Positions 39,701 to 46,998 of a DNA stretch of 64,000 nucleotides are shown here, one piece after another. The translations under genes and the position numbers were made by a program. Below the pieces are notes generated by a model, which was given only the letters and a program-made list of their open reading frames with translations, did not search any database and was not told where the DNA came from. Origin of the DNA: Owenia fusiformis (lineage: Eukaryota; Annelida; Polychaeta; Sabellida; Oweniidae); NCBI GenBank assembly GCA_903813345.2, contig CAIIXF020000005.1:30943375-31007374 (forward strand), in the 5' to 3' direction. Within the stretch, counting starts at the first letter, position 1, and each line of letters opens with the position of its first letter.

Positions 39701-40383
39701 AAGATTTCTTTTGGAAAAATTCAAGATTTTAATCAGCTGCTTTTTACTTATAGGCTCTCACAGCCAATATTTCCATAAATAATGTCACTTTGACATAAGT
39801 CCAATATGACTGAAATCAATTAAATGTATATACACAAGAAATAATAAAAAAAAGAATTCAATATTTTTTGATTGTGTTAATAAGAGATCTTCAAATACTC
39901 GCAAACACAGAAATAGAGTGTCGTTCACCTTGAAGTTCTGAGGAAGGTTCCCAACTGACTGAATGAATATGAATAAAAGCCAATTCAAAAGAATTAATCA
40001 AGTAATGTTTATACAGACATACAGCTCCCTGAACTAATAGACCTCAGGGGCAATCCAGCAAATGAATTGTATATTGACATGCACCCACAAAAGTAATTTA
40101 TTACATAAGGGGAGGGGATAAAAGTTCACTACCAATTTCAATTTCAGAGTGAGGGGGTCAATCTAAAAAAGTTTTCACATTTCTTTATTTTTCACATATA
40201 ATTACTAGGATGTGCAATAAATAATATATCGACATGGTCTCTTACCATTTGAGAATTTGCATTATTTGCCAAGGTATGTTGACTGAGGGTAGAGTACTGA
40301 GATTCGACATGTGTACTTCTCTCTTGGGGTGGGGAGTCTGATGTGGTCAATTCATCAACATCGAGAGACAACCATTCATTCTC
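21587..40383 (-). CDS. ALMS1: ALMS1 (Alstrom syndrome protein) orthologue, 19 exons
   Basis: Nineteen minus-strand exons join in phase with no internal stop and total 9,264 coding bases (3,087 residues plus stop; the human protein has about 4,170). Identification rests on the 3' exons: a WYVP...RPWRKPL block, a block with DFISNSRERVKR, and the C-terminal ALMS motif LPEV...RLRAQMFKK; all occur in the same order in vertebrate ALMS1. Upstream, a DSLARRV-LL...AEEEE module and a STHTGSDDA...GSR block also align. ALMS1 localises to centrosomes and ciliary basal bodies and supports cilium maintenance and endosomal transport. Most of the protein is low-complexity, rich in serine, with several internal repeats. 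The start codon was not found: the first exon seen has no in-frame ATG before its last codon. A probable promoter lies near 42.1 kb. Introns hold a hAT MITE, a Harbinger-like MITE and a 22-bp minisatellite. Confidence 0.93.
21995..22058 (-). CDS. ALMS1: ALMS1 exon 18
   Basis: A 64-base exon between acceptor TTTCTTTCAG and donor ATGAA|GTATGT. It reads NLHKPKRRTMTRQEMKEQTM. It corresponds to the vertebrate stretch just before the ALMS motif (KKEM...). Both junction phases match the neighbouring exons. Confidence 0.85.
22476..22650 (-). CDS. ALMS1: ALMS1 exon 17
   Basis: Runs from acceptor TGATTATTAG|GAG to donor AGTG|GTAAGT. It encodes EAFARLKADFISNSRERVKR followed by a charged helix (RQREETYRQDRAQLFADQRKK). 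This matches the DFISRSGERIKR region of human ALMS1 as I recall it. Confidence 0.9.
22884..23122 (-). CDS. ALMS1: ALMS1 exon 16
   Basis: Runs from acceptor ACATTTTAG|GA to donor CTTCAG|GTAATG. It encodes GMTWYVPLKEKRPWRKPLKE, the counterpart of the vertebrate ISWFEP...RPWREPL block, and ends in TLQ, which continues into exon 17 as TLQEAFARL. Confidence 0.9.
23637..23690. repeat. CAA-type microsatellite in ALMS1 intron
   Basis: A run of AAC/ACA triplets, interrupted by AATAAC, in the intron between exons 15 and 16. No function is apparent. Confidence 0.8.
24218..24390 (-). CDS. ALMS1: ALMS1 exon 15
   Basis: Runs from acceptor TTTTTCAG|A to donor GAAG|GTACAT. It begins YIHSSPMKGHDQGRGFVSV and is rich in lysine, serine and histidine, ending QGKE before the conserved WYVP block of exon 16. 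Both phases fit. Confidence 0.85.
24805..26192 (-). CDS. ALMS1: ALMS1 exon 14, large Lys/Ser-rich exon
   Basis: This 1,388-base exon runs from acceptor CATGTTTCAG|GAG to donor CGAG|GTATTG. Near its start it carries INSLWERFQQ and then LSHLLRNPVGHFVRH, which parallel the SLNELWNKYRE and LAKILQNPITH blocks of human ALMS1. A strongly basic KQREKYEKDKLKERKRKEK stretch follows, probably helical. Next come three near-repeats of RPKGPKEKV / RPQGPQDKV / RPKGPPERW and a RRRLRDVEMV segment close to the end. Confidence 0.92.
26432..26555 (-). CDS. ALMS1: ALMS1 exon 13
   Basis: Runs from acceptor TTCTCACACAG|G to donor ATTCT|GTAAGT. It reads ESYERETMVPSELTRGQ, then SLQFSNHERDYAPLPVDS. Phase 2 in and phase 0 out, matching exons 12 and 14. 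Confidence 0.85.
26859..27250 (-). CDS. ALMS1: ALMS1 exon 12, Ser/Arg-rich
   Basis: Runs from acceptor CTTTCTAG|ACT (the TAG sits in the intron) to donor AGAG|GTATGT. It encodes TVRFSETTEERVYEVMSE, then a serine/arginine/proline-rich stretch including SRSLSPLRRSAGVKEWLADQ. The spacing of SP and TP sites suggests phosphorylation, which is inference only. Confidence 0.87.
27335..27819. mobile_element. Harbinger-like MITE in ALMS1 intron, TTA TSD
   Basis: Inverted ends of about 47 bases (starting GGGGCGGGGTCAAAATATC) with one or two mismatches, flanked by TTA on both sides (27332-27334 and 27820-27822). The 485 bases have no transposase. A TTA target duplication is characteristic of PIF/Harbinger elements. 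It sits between ALMS1 exons 11 and 12. Confidence 0.75.
27937..28032 (-). CDS. ALMS1: ALMS1 exon 11
   Basis: A 96-base, 32-codon exon in phase 0 on both sides, from acceptor ATACACAG|GAT to donor CAACAA|GTAAGT. It reads DDVTPIKESLKEAEPKETEG and continues acidic and lysine-rich. As it is a multiple of three, it could be skipped without frameshift. Confidence 0.8.
28337..28515 (-). CDS. ALMS1: ALMS1 exon 10
   Basis: Runs from acceptor CATATACAG|GT to donor ACTCAG|GTAAGA. It reads SDDAVPPYIPPHLMGSRKED, the counterpart of the human block SNDAIAPDFPAQVLGTRDDD. The join with exon 9 rebuilds STHTGSDDA, matching human SSHSGSNDA. Confidence 0.9.
28751..28851 (-). CDS. ALMS1: ALMS1 exon 9
   Basis: Runs from acceptor TTTATTCCAG|A to donor ATACAG|GTAACC. 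It encodes PRSSNEVYYVDDVHEDSVV, then ETTMESTHTG, parallel to the YYVPQ...TTVESSHSG stretch of human ALMS1. Confidence 0.9.
28866..29663. repeat. 22-bp minisatellite in ALMS1 intron
   Basis: About 36 head-to-tail copies of a 22-base unit, AATAAATGCAAGGAGAAAGA plus TG, with a few variants (AAACGC, CTAAATGC, CTTAATGC). It starts only about 15 bases from exon 9. The minus strand of the unit has no stop codon and 22 is not a multiple of three, so all three minus frames stay open for about 200 codons; these frames are not genes. Confidence 0.95.
30045..30159 (-). CDS. ALMS1: ALMS1 exon 8
   Basis: Runs from acceptor TATTATTACAG|CT to donor TTACAG|GTATTA. It reads SQPLSQSRSPNALDAERVTP and continues to VLRAY. 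Both split codons fit (G|CT on entry, AG|A on exit). Confidence 0.85.
30213..30830. mobile_element. hAT MITE in ALMS1 intron, 8-bp TSD
   Basis: The element starts TAGGGCTGGCACGGAACGG and ends with the complement CCGTGCCAGCCCTA. The direct repeat TTAGGAAT flanks it exactly (30205-30212 and 30831-30838). The subterminal parts are dense in CGGAA/TTCCG words. At 618 bases with no transposase it is a non-autonomous hAT element between ALMS1 exons 7 and 8. Confidence 0.9.
31283..31380 (-). CDS. ALMS1: ALMS1 exon 7
   Basis: Runs from acceptor GTTTATAG|G to donor CTCTG|GTGAGT. It reads YHLQNRQSPLGQRTSISPPA and ends SRYDPPHS. Phases agree with exons 6 and 8. Confidence 0.82.
31844..31987 (-). CDS. 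ALMS1: ALMS1 exon 6
   Basis: Runs from acceptor CTATATTGTAG|T to donor AGATGA|GTAAGT. It reads EEAHHSSSSTSTVRQTVSQS and continues through TPTTATVVDSQAVVSPPQDE. The frame is open across the exon and both split codons fit. Confidence 0.82.
32665..37501 (-). CDS. ALMS1: ALMS1 exon 5, giant 4.8-kb exon
   Basis: One 4,837-base exon codes for about 1,612 residues, from acceptor GTGTTCTAG|GT to donor TCAAG|GTAACT. It starts MDNDDDDFVSKYLAPTPDP and is serine-rich and apparently disordered throughout. Two repeat types recur. First, SYIQYPSDL or a close variant occurs five times (near 36885, 35289, 34903, 33750 and 32698). Second, a DSL-x-x-RV-x-x-LL module occurs three times (near 36421-36475, 34646-34719, 33810-33912). 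The third module continues into an EAEEEE stretch, as the single human one does. Many SSQ.G/SARSSQ.G tripeptide-like repeats lie around 35750-36200. Vertebrate ALMS1 also has giant exons. Confidence 0.93.
37712..38413 (-). CDS. ALMS1: ALMS1 exon 4 with SQYPID repeats
   Basis: Runs from acceptor TTAATTTTAG|GT to donor TACAAG|GTAATG. Its start carries four consecutive SQ(Y/F)PI(D/Q) units (38270-38395), and SLSQHPLDEH follows about 50 residues later. The remainder is serine- and glutamate-rich, ending EEPIEKRSRLQ. The SQHPL stretch resembles one in the N-terminal part of human ALMS1 as I recall it. Confidence 0.87.
38845..38953 (-). CDS. ALMS1: ALMS1 exon 3
   Basis: Runs from acceptor GTACTTCCAG|GCA to donor CAACAG|GTACAT. 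It reads AASLATQMEGGEIAYREEPR and ends DTSPT. Phase 0 in, one base out, matching exon 4. Confidence 0.8.
39480..39613. mobile_element. Degraded CAGGCCCG-type MITE copy
   Basis: The sequence TTTTGCCAAGGCGGGTCA, then GGCCCAAAAT, GCTCAGAAT, GACTGCATGATTTTAAAAG and TTTTTGGCTAGGGGGGAGGG, follows the order of the intact element at 43001-43213. The ends are lost. It lies in the ALMS1 intron between exons 2 and 3. Confidence 0.6.
39929..39958 (-). CDS. ALMS1: ALMS1 exon 2, 30-base microexon
   Basis: A possible ten-codon exon, SVGNLPQNFK, between acceptor TATTCATTCAG and donor TTCAAG|GTGAAC, phase 0 on both sides. Because it is short, the evidence is only splice signals and phase; exon 1 could splice directly to exon 3 in the same frame. 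Confidence 0.5.
40246..40383 (-). CDS. ALMS1: ALMS1 exon 1 of those found (not the start)
   Basis: Runs from acceptor ATATTTTGCAG|GAG to donor CAAATG|GTAAGA. It encodes ENEWLSLDVDELTTSDSPPQ and ends NNANSQM. The exon opens in phase 0 and has no internal in-frame ATG, so at least one more coding exon should lie upstream, between about 40.4 and 42.1 kb. I could not identify it. Confidence 0.78.
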
Positions 40384-40861
40384 CTGCAAAATATAAAAGT
40401 AAATTCAAAATTTTCAGAGCATGTCCATTTGTCAAAAGACAACATTTTTCAATCAGAAAAATTTTGAGATTATGTTTTAGCTTATTCTATACTGGTTTTA
40501 AGTAAATTTCTATAAAAGTCTAACCAGGAAAAAAGAAACCCCCTTTTCAGAAATGTCATTTTTGAGAAATTTTATAAATTCATGAATATATGGCATTTAA
40601 ACATTTTTAATACAGCTTTCCTTTAAAAAAGGTTGTGTCCCGAACAGCTGGCATTTTGAAATAAAAAGAAACATTTTCAAGTAATAATTCAAAGATCTTA
40701 ACTGTTCAAATATGAGATAAAAAACAAATTAGGAATTCCCCATACAGCATAGCTAGCTAGAGACTATCAGAAAATATGAAAGCCTCTAGGTGCAGTGAAA
40801 ATGGAAGTCTCAAACCTAAAAAGTAAGCAGACGAAGAACTGCAATATCATGTGGAAAATTG

Positions 40862-41140
40862 TGTGCTTGTACTAGAATCCCCATCCAGTTCTTCCTGTCT
40901 ACCAAGCCAAGATCTGAGCCAGCTCAAGTTGTTTCCATTTATTCCATAGTGATTAAGCTTAGGAGCAGGCACTCATGTGCGACTGTATCAAACGCTTTAG
41001 AGAAGTCCAGTACTAATAAATCTGTTTGTTTGTTATTATCAAGGGCTGAATGCAATCTGTTCTATGATATTTACAAGTTGGGTTTCACACAAGTGTTTAG
41101 TTCTAAATCCATGTTGGTGGTTAGCTAGCAAGGATATTGT
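40862..41140 (-). pseudogene. LINE reverse transcriptase fragment, frameshifted
   Basis: On the minus strand three overlapping frames give pieces of a non-LTR retrotransposon reverse transcriptase: LLANHQHGFRTKHLCETQL, then DLLVLDFSKAFDTVAHECLL, then KLNHYGINGNNLSWLRSWLG. The FSKAFD block carries the catalytic aspartate of RT motif A. At least two frameshifts separate the pieces, so it is dead. It resembles the CR1/L2/Jockey group. It lies just beside the mariner-type MITE at 41164, within the 5' intron region of ALMS1. Confidence 0.85.
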
Positions 41141-41163
41141 GCAGATCTACTGTAGACTGACTA

Positions 41164-41800
41164 CAGTGCTGATACAAATTAAGTCGTATAGTTGGCATAT
41201 TTTCTTGAATTTTAACATTTAATGTCCCAAACTCCCACAAACTGCAGAAAAGTATACACCGTAAATGATATTTACCAAAATGAGTGTCTCCAAGGCTTCA
41301 TACCAGCGTACCCATAATGCATTTGTTACGAGTTTGAACTGAAATTTCGCTAAAATGAAGTACGCGTAATCTCCACCAGGTCTCTTTATTGTGGTTAGCT
41401 TTTAATGGTCAGTGCTCAGAAGCAAATAATTCATGTGCGCAAAATAATCAAATAATCTGATTGGTTTTAACGTTATTGCACATGCGCACGATGTGTGCCA
41501 TGTTTTTTTCTTTTGATTAATTTTCGTTTCATGGAGTTTGTGTTTCAGTGTAACAATGGGCTTTCAATTATTGAAAGCCAATGGTGTAACTTCCGCAAAA
41601 ATGGCGGACCAATGACAGAATTAACAGGTAAAATCACTTCGAAATTTAGGGAACCTTTTACCTACAATAGCAAAACTTTTGTTTTATTTGTGCATTCTAT
41701 CTATCAGATAAGAGTCTTGGGGGTATATAGGCAAATCCATTTTGATAGGAGCACTCTGTTTAGTTTGAAAACTCACCCTTTATTATTTGTATCAGCTCTA
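41164..41800. mobile_element. Second mariner-type MITE copy (inverted)
   Basis: Reverse-complement copy of 12514-13127, sharing CAGTGCTGATA ends and nearly the whole interior (for example CATTTTGATAGGAGCACTCTG). It carries a 27-base internal insertion with inverted words GGGCTTTCAAT/ATTGAAAGCC. Its right end is slightly damaged (CAGCTCTA). Confidence 0.75.
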
Positions 41801-41870
41801 CAGTGGAGATCATAAAGAATTGCAAAAGCTATGAAAATTACATGCTGTCGCACATGTAATAAATTCTTAC

Positions 41871-42000
41871 CTCAGTGTATTCAGTGCTCTATTTTCTCCG
41901 TCTTAGTAAGTCCAAATATAGTGGAAGTTGTGTCCCTAATGACAAATAAGAACTTCAAAAGTTGAATTGGATATTCACATGTTATGCCGACTCTTCAAAT
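41871..42000 (-). other. Candidate non-coding first exon of ALMS1
   Basis: On the minus strand a donor-like ACTGAG|GTAAGAA lies at about 41871, downstream of the candidate promoter at 42.05-42.15 kb. In the frame that would join exon 1 there is a TAG and no ATG, so if it is an exon it is 5' UTR. The boundaries of the start are not defined. Confidence 0.3.
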
Positions 42001-42019
42001 GTTGAGGTGATTTTGTCGC

Positions 42020-42170
42020 CCGATTGCGCCGGAACGGAGGATTGGCTCCCAGAATGCAACATGACACGTGCCAGCTTTCAAAATGCTGTTCCGCCATTTT
42101 GAAACCTTTCATGAGTAACGGTTAACTGATGTTGCATTCTGGGAGTCAACTGTCTTTGGATAACAAACAT
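42020..42170. promoter_or_regulatory. Candidate promoter with twin ZNF143-like sites
   Basis: CTCCCAGAATGCAAC occurs at 42046-42060 and again, inverted, at 42131-42145. It matches the ZNF143/STAF binding pattern (CCCAGAATGCA core). Between and beside them are a CCAAT box (ATTGG at 42041), CCGGAA (ETS-like), CACGTG at 42065-42070 and GCCATTTTG (YY1-like). This cluster is typical of CpG-type housekeeping promoters and is the best candidate for the ALMS1 start, possibly bidirectional. Confidence 0.5.
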
Positions 42171-42995
42171 GGCGATTCATGAAAACATTCATTCGATTTG
42201 GTAGGGATTTATCCATTATTTGCAGGTATGAAGCTTTGGATTCATTTATTATGCTACTTTAGTGAACGGGAATTATTTTTCTACCGCTTGGGAGAGTTTG
42301 AGACACGAAACTTGGAAATAAGCTCATTGTGACAACTTGTGAACGTTGAGTTTTATTTTTGTCCCCCACTGTATATGTCAATGAGACATGAGTATGATCA
42401 CCCAAAGTCTAGTTTGGTTCAACTGGTTTTGGCTCTTAATTTAATATTTGGCCTAAATAAAAGTCGTTTGAAGCTTACTTGAAGCTTAAATGTAAATCAA
42501 AACTATGAAACTTTGAAAGATTCAAAAAAAAATCAAATCCGAATTTTTTTTTAATTAAAAAGATTAATTTATCTTATGTAGCACAACTGATACATGTAAT
42601 CAATTGTAATATCACTCATAACCTAGAAAATGTATTCGTGTACCCACCTGACTTTCCATATTGAAGATATACGCATTAGATTTGCTGTAAATACATTGTT
42701 TTTTGTTGAAAATTTCAAATATTTTAAAACTTGAGCGCCATTTTGGATTTGAATATATGCAATAAAATTACGAACGTGCAAAAATACGAACGCTAGTGCT
42801 GGCCGATTCCTGCGAACAAAGTAGGAACATTATTCGTTTCGATATTATAAAATTAATTTTAATGATTTCAGATGATTATGGAATTGTAAACGGATTGATT
42901 ATTATTATTAACCTGTATTTAAACAGAGTAGTACAAAACATATAATATACAGTTATGGTGGATCAAAACATATTTGACACCTTGTTAGTCAACAG
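42171..42995. other. No gene recognised
   Basis: AT-rich DNA. An ATG in AACATGGCG context at about 42167 opens only 11 codons. No repeat or element was seen up to the MITE at 43001. Confidence 0.45.
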
Positions 42996-43000
42996 AGACA

Positions 43001-43213
43001 CAGGTCCGTAGCCTTTGCCAAGGGGGGGGGGTTCAGTTTTCAAAAATTTCCAGGGGGGGGGTTCACATTTGACAATTTAGGCCCAAATATGGTCAAAATC
43101 ACTTGAAAAGTGCTCAAAATGGTGAAAAACTGCATGATTTTGAAAGAATTTTTGGCCAAGGGGGGGGGGGGGGTTCGCCCGAACCCTGCGAACCCCCCCT
43201 GGCTACGGGCCTG
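43001..43213. mobile_element. CAGGCCCG-type MITE, 5-bp TSD AGACA
   Basis: The ends CAGGTCCGTAGCC and GGCTACGGGCCTG are inverted copies, and AGACA flanks the element (42996-43000, 43214-43218). The interior includes G-runs and GAAAAACTGCATGATTTTGA. It has no coding frame. The same family is found at 44131-44297 (inverted), with fragments at 21484-21597, 39480-39613 and 56770-56882. Confidence 0.8.
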
Positions 43214-44130
43214 AGACATATAATAACATAATTTTATGTCTCTGGTTATAGGAGTTCAGATGCATCTATAATGTCTTTCACGAGTAGGAGTTGCCAGCAT
43301 ATTAGCTGATGAGCTTTTCTCTTTTGATATACATTAAATGGATAATGTTCGAAATACAAGCCATGTCTGAATAAGTGACGCTGCCATTAGAATTGAAAAC
43401 GATATTCTCATTGTTCACCAAGCCGTTGTCACTGTACTAAGTGTACTTGTCTAATAATTTCGCTAATTTGATGTGTTCTTGAGAGAAATTCGAACATAAA
43501 ATCAAAAAATGAGTCCAGGGTTCCAATCTCTTTACTCTAAAATCGAGACTGTCCGTCGCTAGGCGCATCATGGTTTTGCCTTGTCAGTAATTTTGGCCCC
43601 ATCCTTTACATCACGCATGTTAAGGCAGACGTCATGACGTATTGCATGTAGTCCTTCCTGTATATGGCTCTTTGTTTATCACTTCAGATGAGTCTTTTCC
43701 ACGATGCTTTGCTATTGATACGTTTTATAAATAAACTTTTCGGGAGGTACGTCAGGAGTAAGTCAATTGTTTTGGCTTGAAATACAATAAAATCTTGAAT
43801 CCTGAATAGATAACTCACTTCCCGGACTCACTTTCGCTCTGCTGAGAGAAAATAAGATTTAGGCCTATACGTTGCTTAACAATATTTCCTTTTCAAAGAT
43901 TTAATGGTGATGATCTATAATATTAAAATGCAAAGCCAAAGAAAATAAAAGGGACAACAAAGATGCTTTCTAGTAATGATTTTGCTCATTGCCTGTTGGA
44001 TAAAAGTCTAATGATCTGCAATGTTAGACTTATTTCAATGAATTTGTTCGATAGGTTCCTTTCTTTTGTTATAAGGCGGATATATATTGTAAAAAATGAC
44101 GTGGCTCAGTAAGTTGGCAATGAGTGGTTT

Positions 44131-44297
44131 CAGGCCCGTAGTCAGGGGGTCAAAAAGTCTTTCAAAATCATGCAGTTTTTCACCATTTTGAGCACTTTTC
44201 AAGTGATTTTGGGCATTTTTGGGCCAATGTTGTCAAGAGTGAACCCTTCTGGAATTTTTCAAAATTTGACCCCCGTCTAATCCTGGCTACGGGCCTG
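44131..44297. mobile_element. CAGGCCCG-type MITE, inverted copy, TSD GGTTT
   Basis: The ends CAGGCCCGTAGTCAGG and CCTGGCTACGGGCCTG enclose 167 bases with the direct repeat GGTTT on both sides (44126-44130 and 44298-44302). It is the reverse complement of the copy at 43001. The clean 5-bp duplication suggests a fairly young insertion. Confidence 0.85.
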
Positions 44298-44491
44298 GGT
44301 TTCTTAAACATGTTCTCTGAGCTAGTTTACAACAAAACAACTTTTCTTCTATCAGAACCATTTTATTTCATTCTGAGTACGTTTCAAAACAAAGTTCCAG
44401 AGCTGAAACTGACACTTCATACATGTACCCTTTTAGGACTATTTTCTGAAACATAAATATTCTAAGTAAAGTACATGTAGATTAGAAGTTA

Positions 44492-44539
44492 ACACAACAT
44501 AAAAGATCAATCGATCTTTTACCATTTTATGTTGTGTTT
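44492..44539. repeat. 48-base hairpin
   Basis: AACACAACATAAAA pairs with TTTTATGTTGTGTT, and a second pair AAAGATC/GATCTTT lies inside. It can form a near-continuous stem. The rest of 44303-45194 shows no recognisable gene. Confidence 0.6.
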
Positions 44540-45199
44540 ACTACTTACTATTCCCTCAGCCTATGTTCTGAAACATTATTTTTGTATGCATGACATATTT
44601 CAAAAATATATGTCCTTCAAAGGAAATTCACAGATGCATTTTACATGACCTTGTTATGTGATAGACCTTTCGTGGAGAAGAATATGTAAACCTTGCAAAT
44701 GAAGTCTCTGGGGGTTCTACTTTTCCCAGATTGCACTCTAAGTCCAGATAGAACAACTATTAGGTAAAATATCTAAAATGTATCACTAATGGTCTCCTCC
44801 TCAGACTTGATTCTCCAAACTTCATAAAGGAGTCAAACAATATAGGATAATAATGGATAGGGAAAGCAAACAAATACGGGGTATAAATATCTAAGTAGAA
44901 ATATAGACCTATTTTACATCAATATTTTACTGTTTTCTTTTCTTGCTTTAACAAATCTGGCGATAGGAAATTCTATTTCGGTCGGACGATCGATCGTGTA
45001 CTCGATTAAGGGCACAATGAGATCGTACAACCATAACAAAACATGATGTTCATGCATTTTTAACAATTGCTGAGATTTTATTTAAACAAAATTTAAATAT
45101 TTGACAAAATCACAATCACTTTGTGCATATTTTAGCAAATCATCCCATTCCCTTCGTAAGCAGCTCTATCCCGGCTGGGTTTAGGCATACACCTGTACT

Positions 45200-45602
45200 C
45201 ACGCCTAACCATCGACAACGTACAGTGACAAAATATACGGATGTACAATTTGGCTGTACGTTGTCATGTTTGAAGCAAAAATTGTGATGTAGGTTTTAAA
45301 AGATTTATCTAGGGAGTACGATGAATTATTTCATGTTTAATTTCATGTAACCAACATTTTCCAACCGGTCAATTATGTCCGTGGAATTACCTACAAAAAA
45401 TTCGAGAATCTATTAACGTAATCAGAAAGTTAAAAGTCTTGCCAAGAGTATGCACAAGAAATTAAACAAAAAATACTTCATCATATCCGTAAGATAAATC
45501 TTTTAAAACCTTCATCACAAAATTTGCCTTAAACATGACAACGTACAGATAAAGTGTACACCCGTATATTTTGCCACTGTATGTTGTCGATGGTTAGGCG
45601 TG
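45200..45602. mobile_element. Foldback MITE, CAC...ATCG end, TSD GTACT
   Basis: The element starts CACGCCTAACCATCGACAAC and ends with the complement (GTCGATGGTTAGGCGTG), flanked by GTACT at 45195-45199 and 45603-45607. The arms match for about 130 bases, including GTACGTTGTCATGTTT and AGGTTTTAAAAGATTTATCT. It is 403 bases with no coding frame. Its end pattern CAC-N8-ATCG is shared with the elements at 4293 and 51899. Confidence 0.88.
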
Positions 45603-45782
45603 GTACTGTAAGACAACAATTTTACCCATTAATATTTTAAAATAACAATTGAAACTGTGATGCACTCTTTCATATTAAATTCCTTATTGGCATAGCCGAA
45701 AGGTGCAACGTCTGATGCTATACGAAGTTTTTGCCCTTTGGTTAAGTTCTACGTTTATACATTTTGATGTTTTTAACATCCG

Positions 45783-46898
45783 TTAACTGCAAAATAATAG
45801 TTTTTTGAAAGCAGATCTGAACTCCATGTTGAAACATGTATAAAGTAGAGGATTAAGCATCGAGTTGAAATATCCTAGCCAGACAAATGCTAAAAACAAG
45901 TCAATGTTGACTTCATAAAATACCGAATTGACGACATTGGTGACAAAGAACGGAATCCAGCAGAGGCAAAACACCGCCATTACTATCCCCAGGGTCTTTG
46001 CAGCCCTCCCCTCTTTATTTGTTGCAGTTACTCTGCGTACAGTTACAGGCGGCTCTTCAGTTTTCTGCATGTGTTTGCTTTGCTGGTTTATAGTATTAGT
46101 ATTGTCTTGAGCTGTTGAAGGCTCCGATTTGTCAGTTTCACACGATACTAGTATTGCACTATCCTTAGCAGTAGTGTTATTAGTTACGGGGCTTGTTTCA
46201 GCTTGATTTTGTTGAACAGTTTGTCCATCTTGGACGCTTTTCTGTGTAACAGGATTTTGTAGTCCATCTGACACCTTGTTGCTCCATCTTACCTTTTTCC
46301 TCATGACTCGCAAGATGATGAAATAACAGGCAATCATGAGTAAGCATGGTACAAAGAATGCGATGATCGAGGATGTCACGACAAACGCAGGGTCTACCGG
46401 AAGAGCACACATTCCCGAATCCTCAAGAAGTGAACTGGTGGAAGATGACCAAAATATCACTGGTGTTATGGCAACAGCCAGCGACACCAACCACATTATG
46501 CCACTGATGATAACTACGTGAGAGACGCTCCTGTTCATAGCGTATTTGAGAGGCGTCGTGATGGCTCTGAACCGATCAACGCTGATTGCACATAGGTTCA
46601 TAATAGATGAAGTACACAGAAACACATCCAATGTCATCCATATTTGACACCACGCCAACCCGAATACCCACGCGTCCAGCATTACAGTCATCATACTGAA
46701 TGGAAGAACAAAGAGAGAGACCAAGAGGTCGGCTATGGCCAATGACACGATATAATAGTTACATACGATTCTCAGAGACCTATGCCTATACACTGCAAGT
46801 ACTACTAAAGTGTTCCCAACTAGCGAAAGGATTATGATGATTGAAAATACTATTCCTTCCACTATCTTCACGGCTAAAGGTCCACCAGTCAGCGTCAT
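45783..46898 (-). CDS. Dopamine D2-like amine GPCR
   Basis: A 371-residue class A receptor in one exon. Seven membrane segments are visible. Key positions: D57 in TM2 (LAIADLL), C84 and C164 for the TM3-ECL2 disulfide, D91 in TM3 (TLDVFLCTSS) for the amine, S176-S177 in TM5 for catechol hydroxyls, FCLCWIPFF in TM6, WLGYFNSMLNPLLY in TM7. DPAFVVTSS and FRSAFKKLLFC at the very C-terminus resemble vertebrate D2-type receptors; the short tail ending in cysteine and the long third loop (about 90 residues) suggest Gi coupling. The DRY motif reads DRF. ATG 46898 is the first in frame; the frame stays open about 100 bases further upstream without an ATG, so a spliced 5' exon is possible. Other aminergic types (octopamine or orphan) cannot be excluded. 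Confidence 0.85.
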   Translation of the reverse strand: MTLTGGPLAVKIVEGIVFSIIIILSLVGNTLVVLAVYRHRSLRIVCNYYIVSLAIADLLVSLFVLPFSMMTVMLDAWVFGLAWCQIWMTLDVFLCTSSIMNLCAISVDRFRAITTPLKYAMNRSVSHVVIISGIMWLVSLAVAITPVIFWSSSTSSLLEDSGMCALPVDPAFVVTSSIIAFFVPCLLMIACYFIILRVMRKKVRWSNKVSDGLQNPVTQKSVQDGQTVQQNQAETSPVTNNTTAKDSAILVSCETDKSEPSTAQDNTNTINQQSKHMQKTEEPPVTVRRVTATNKEGRAAKTLGIVMAVFCLCWIPFFVTNVVNSVFYEVNIDLFLAFVWLGYFNSMLNPLLYTCFNMEFRSAFKKLLFCS

Positions 46899-46998
46899 GT
46901 TTTTTTTAAATTTAGCATCAGTTGAATCCTCATGCAAGCGTTCTACACTTTCTTTTAATTCTGCGCAGATTATGTATCCATTGACTGGCTATATATTC

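Noticed and set aside
41871-42000. Coding first exon of ALMS1
   Set aside because: The frame that would join the next exon has a TAG and no ATG, so at most it is 5' UTR.
42167-42202. Start of a divergent rightward gene at AACATGGCG
   Set aside because: The frame stops after 11 codons and the nearest donor does not give a convincing first exon.
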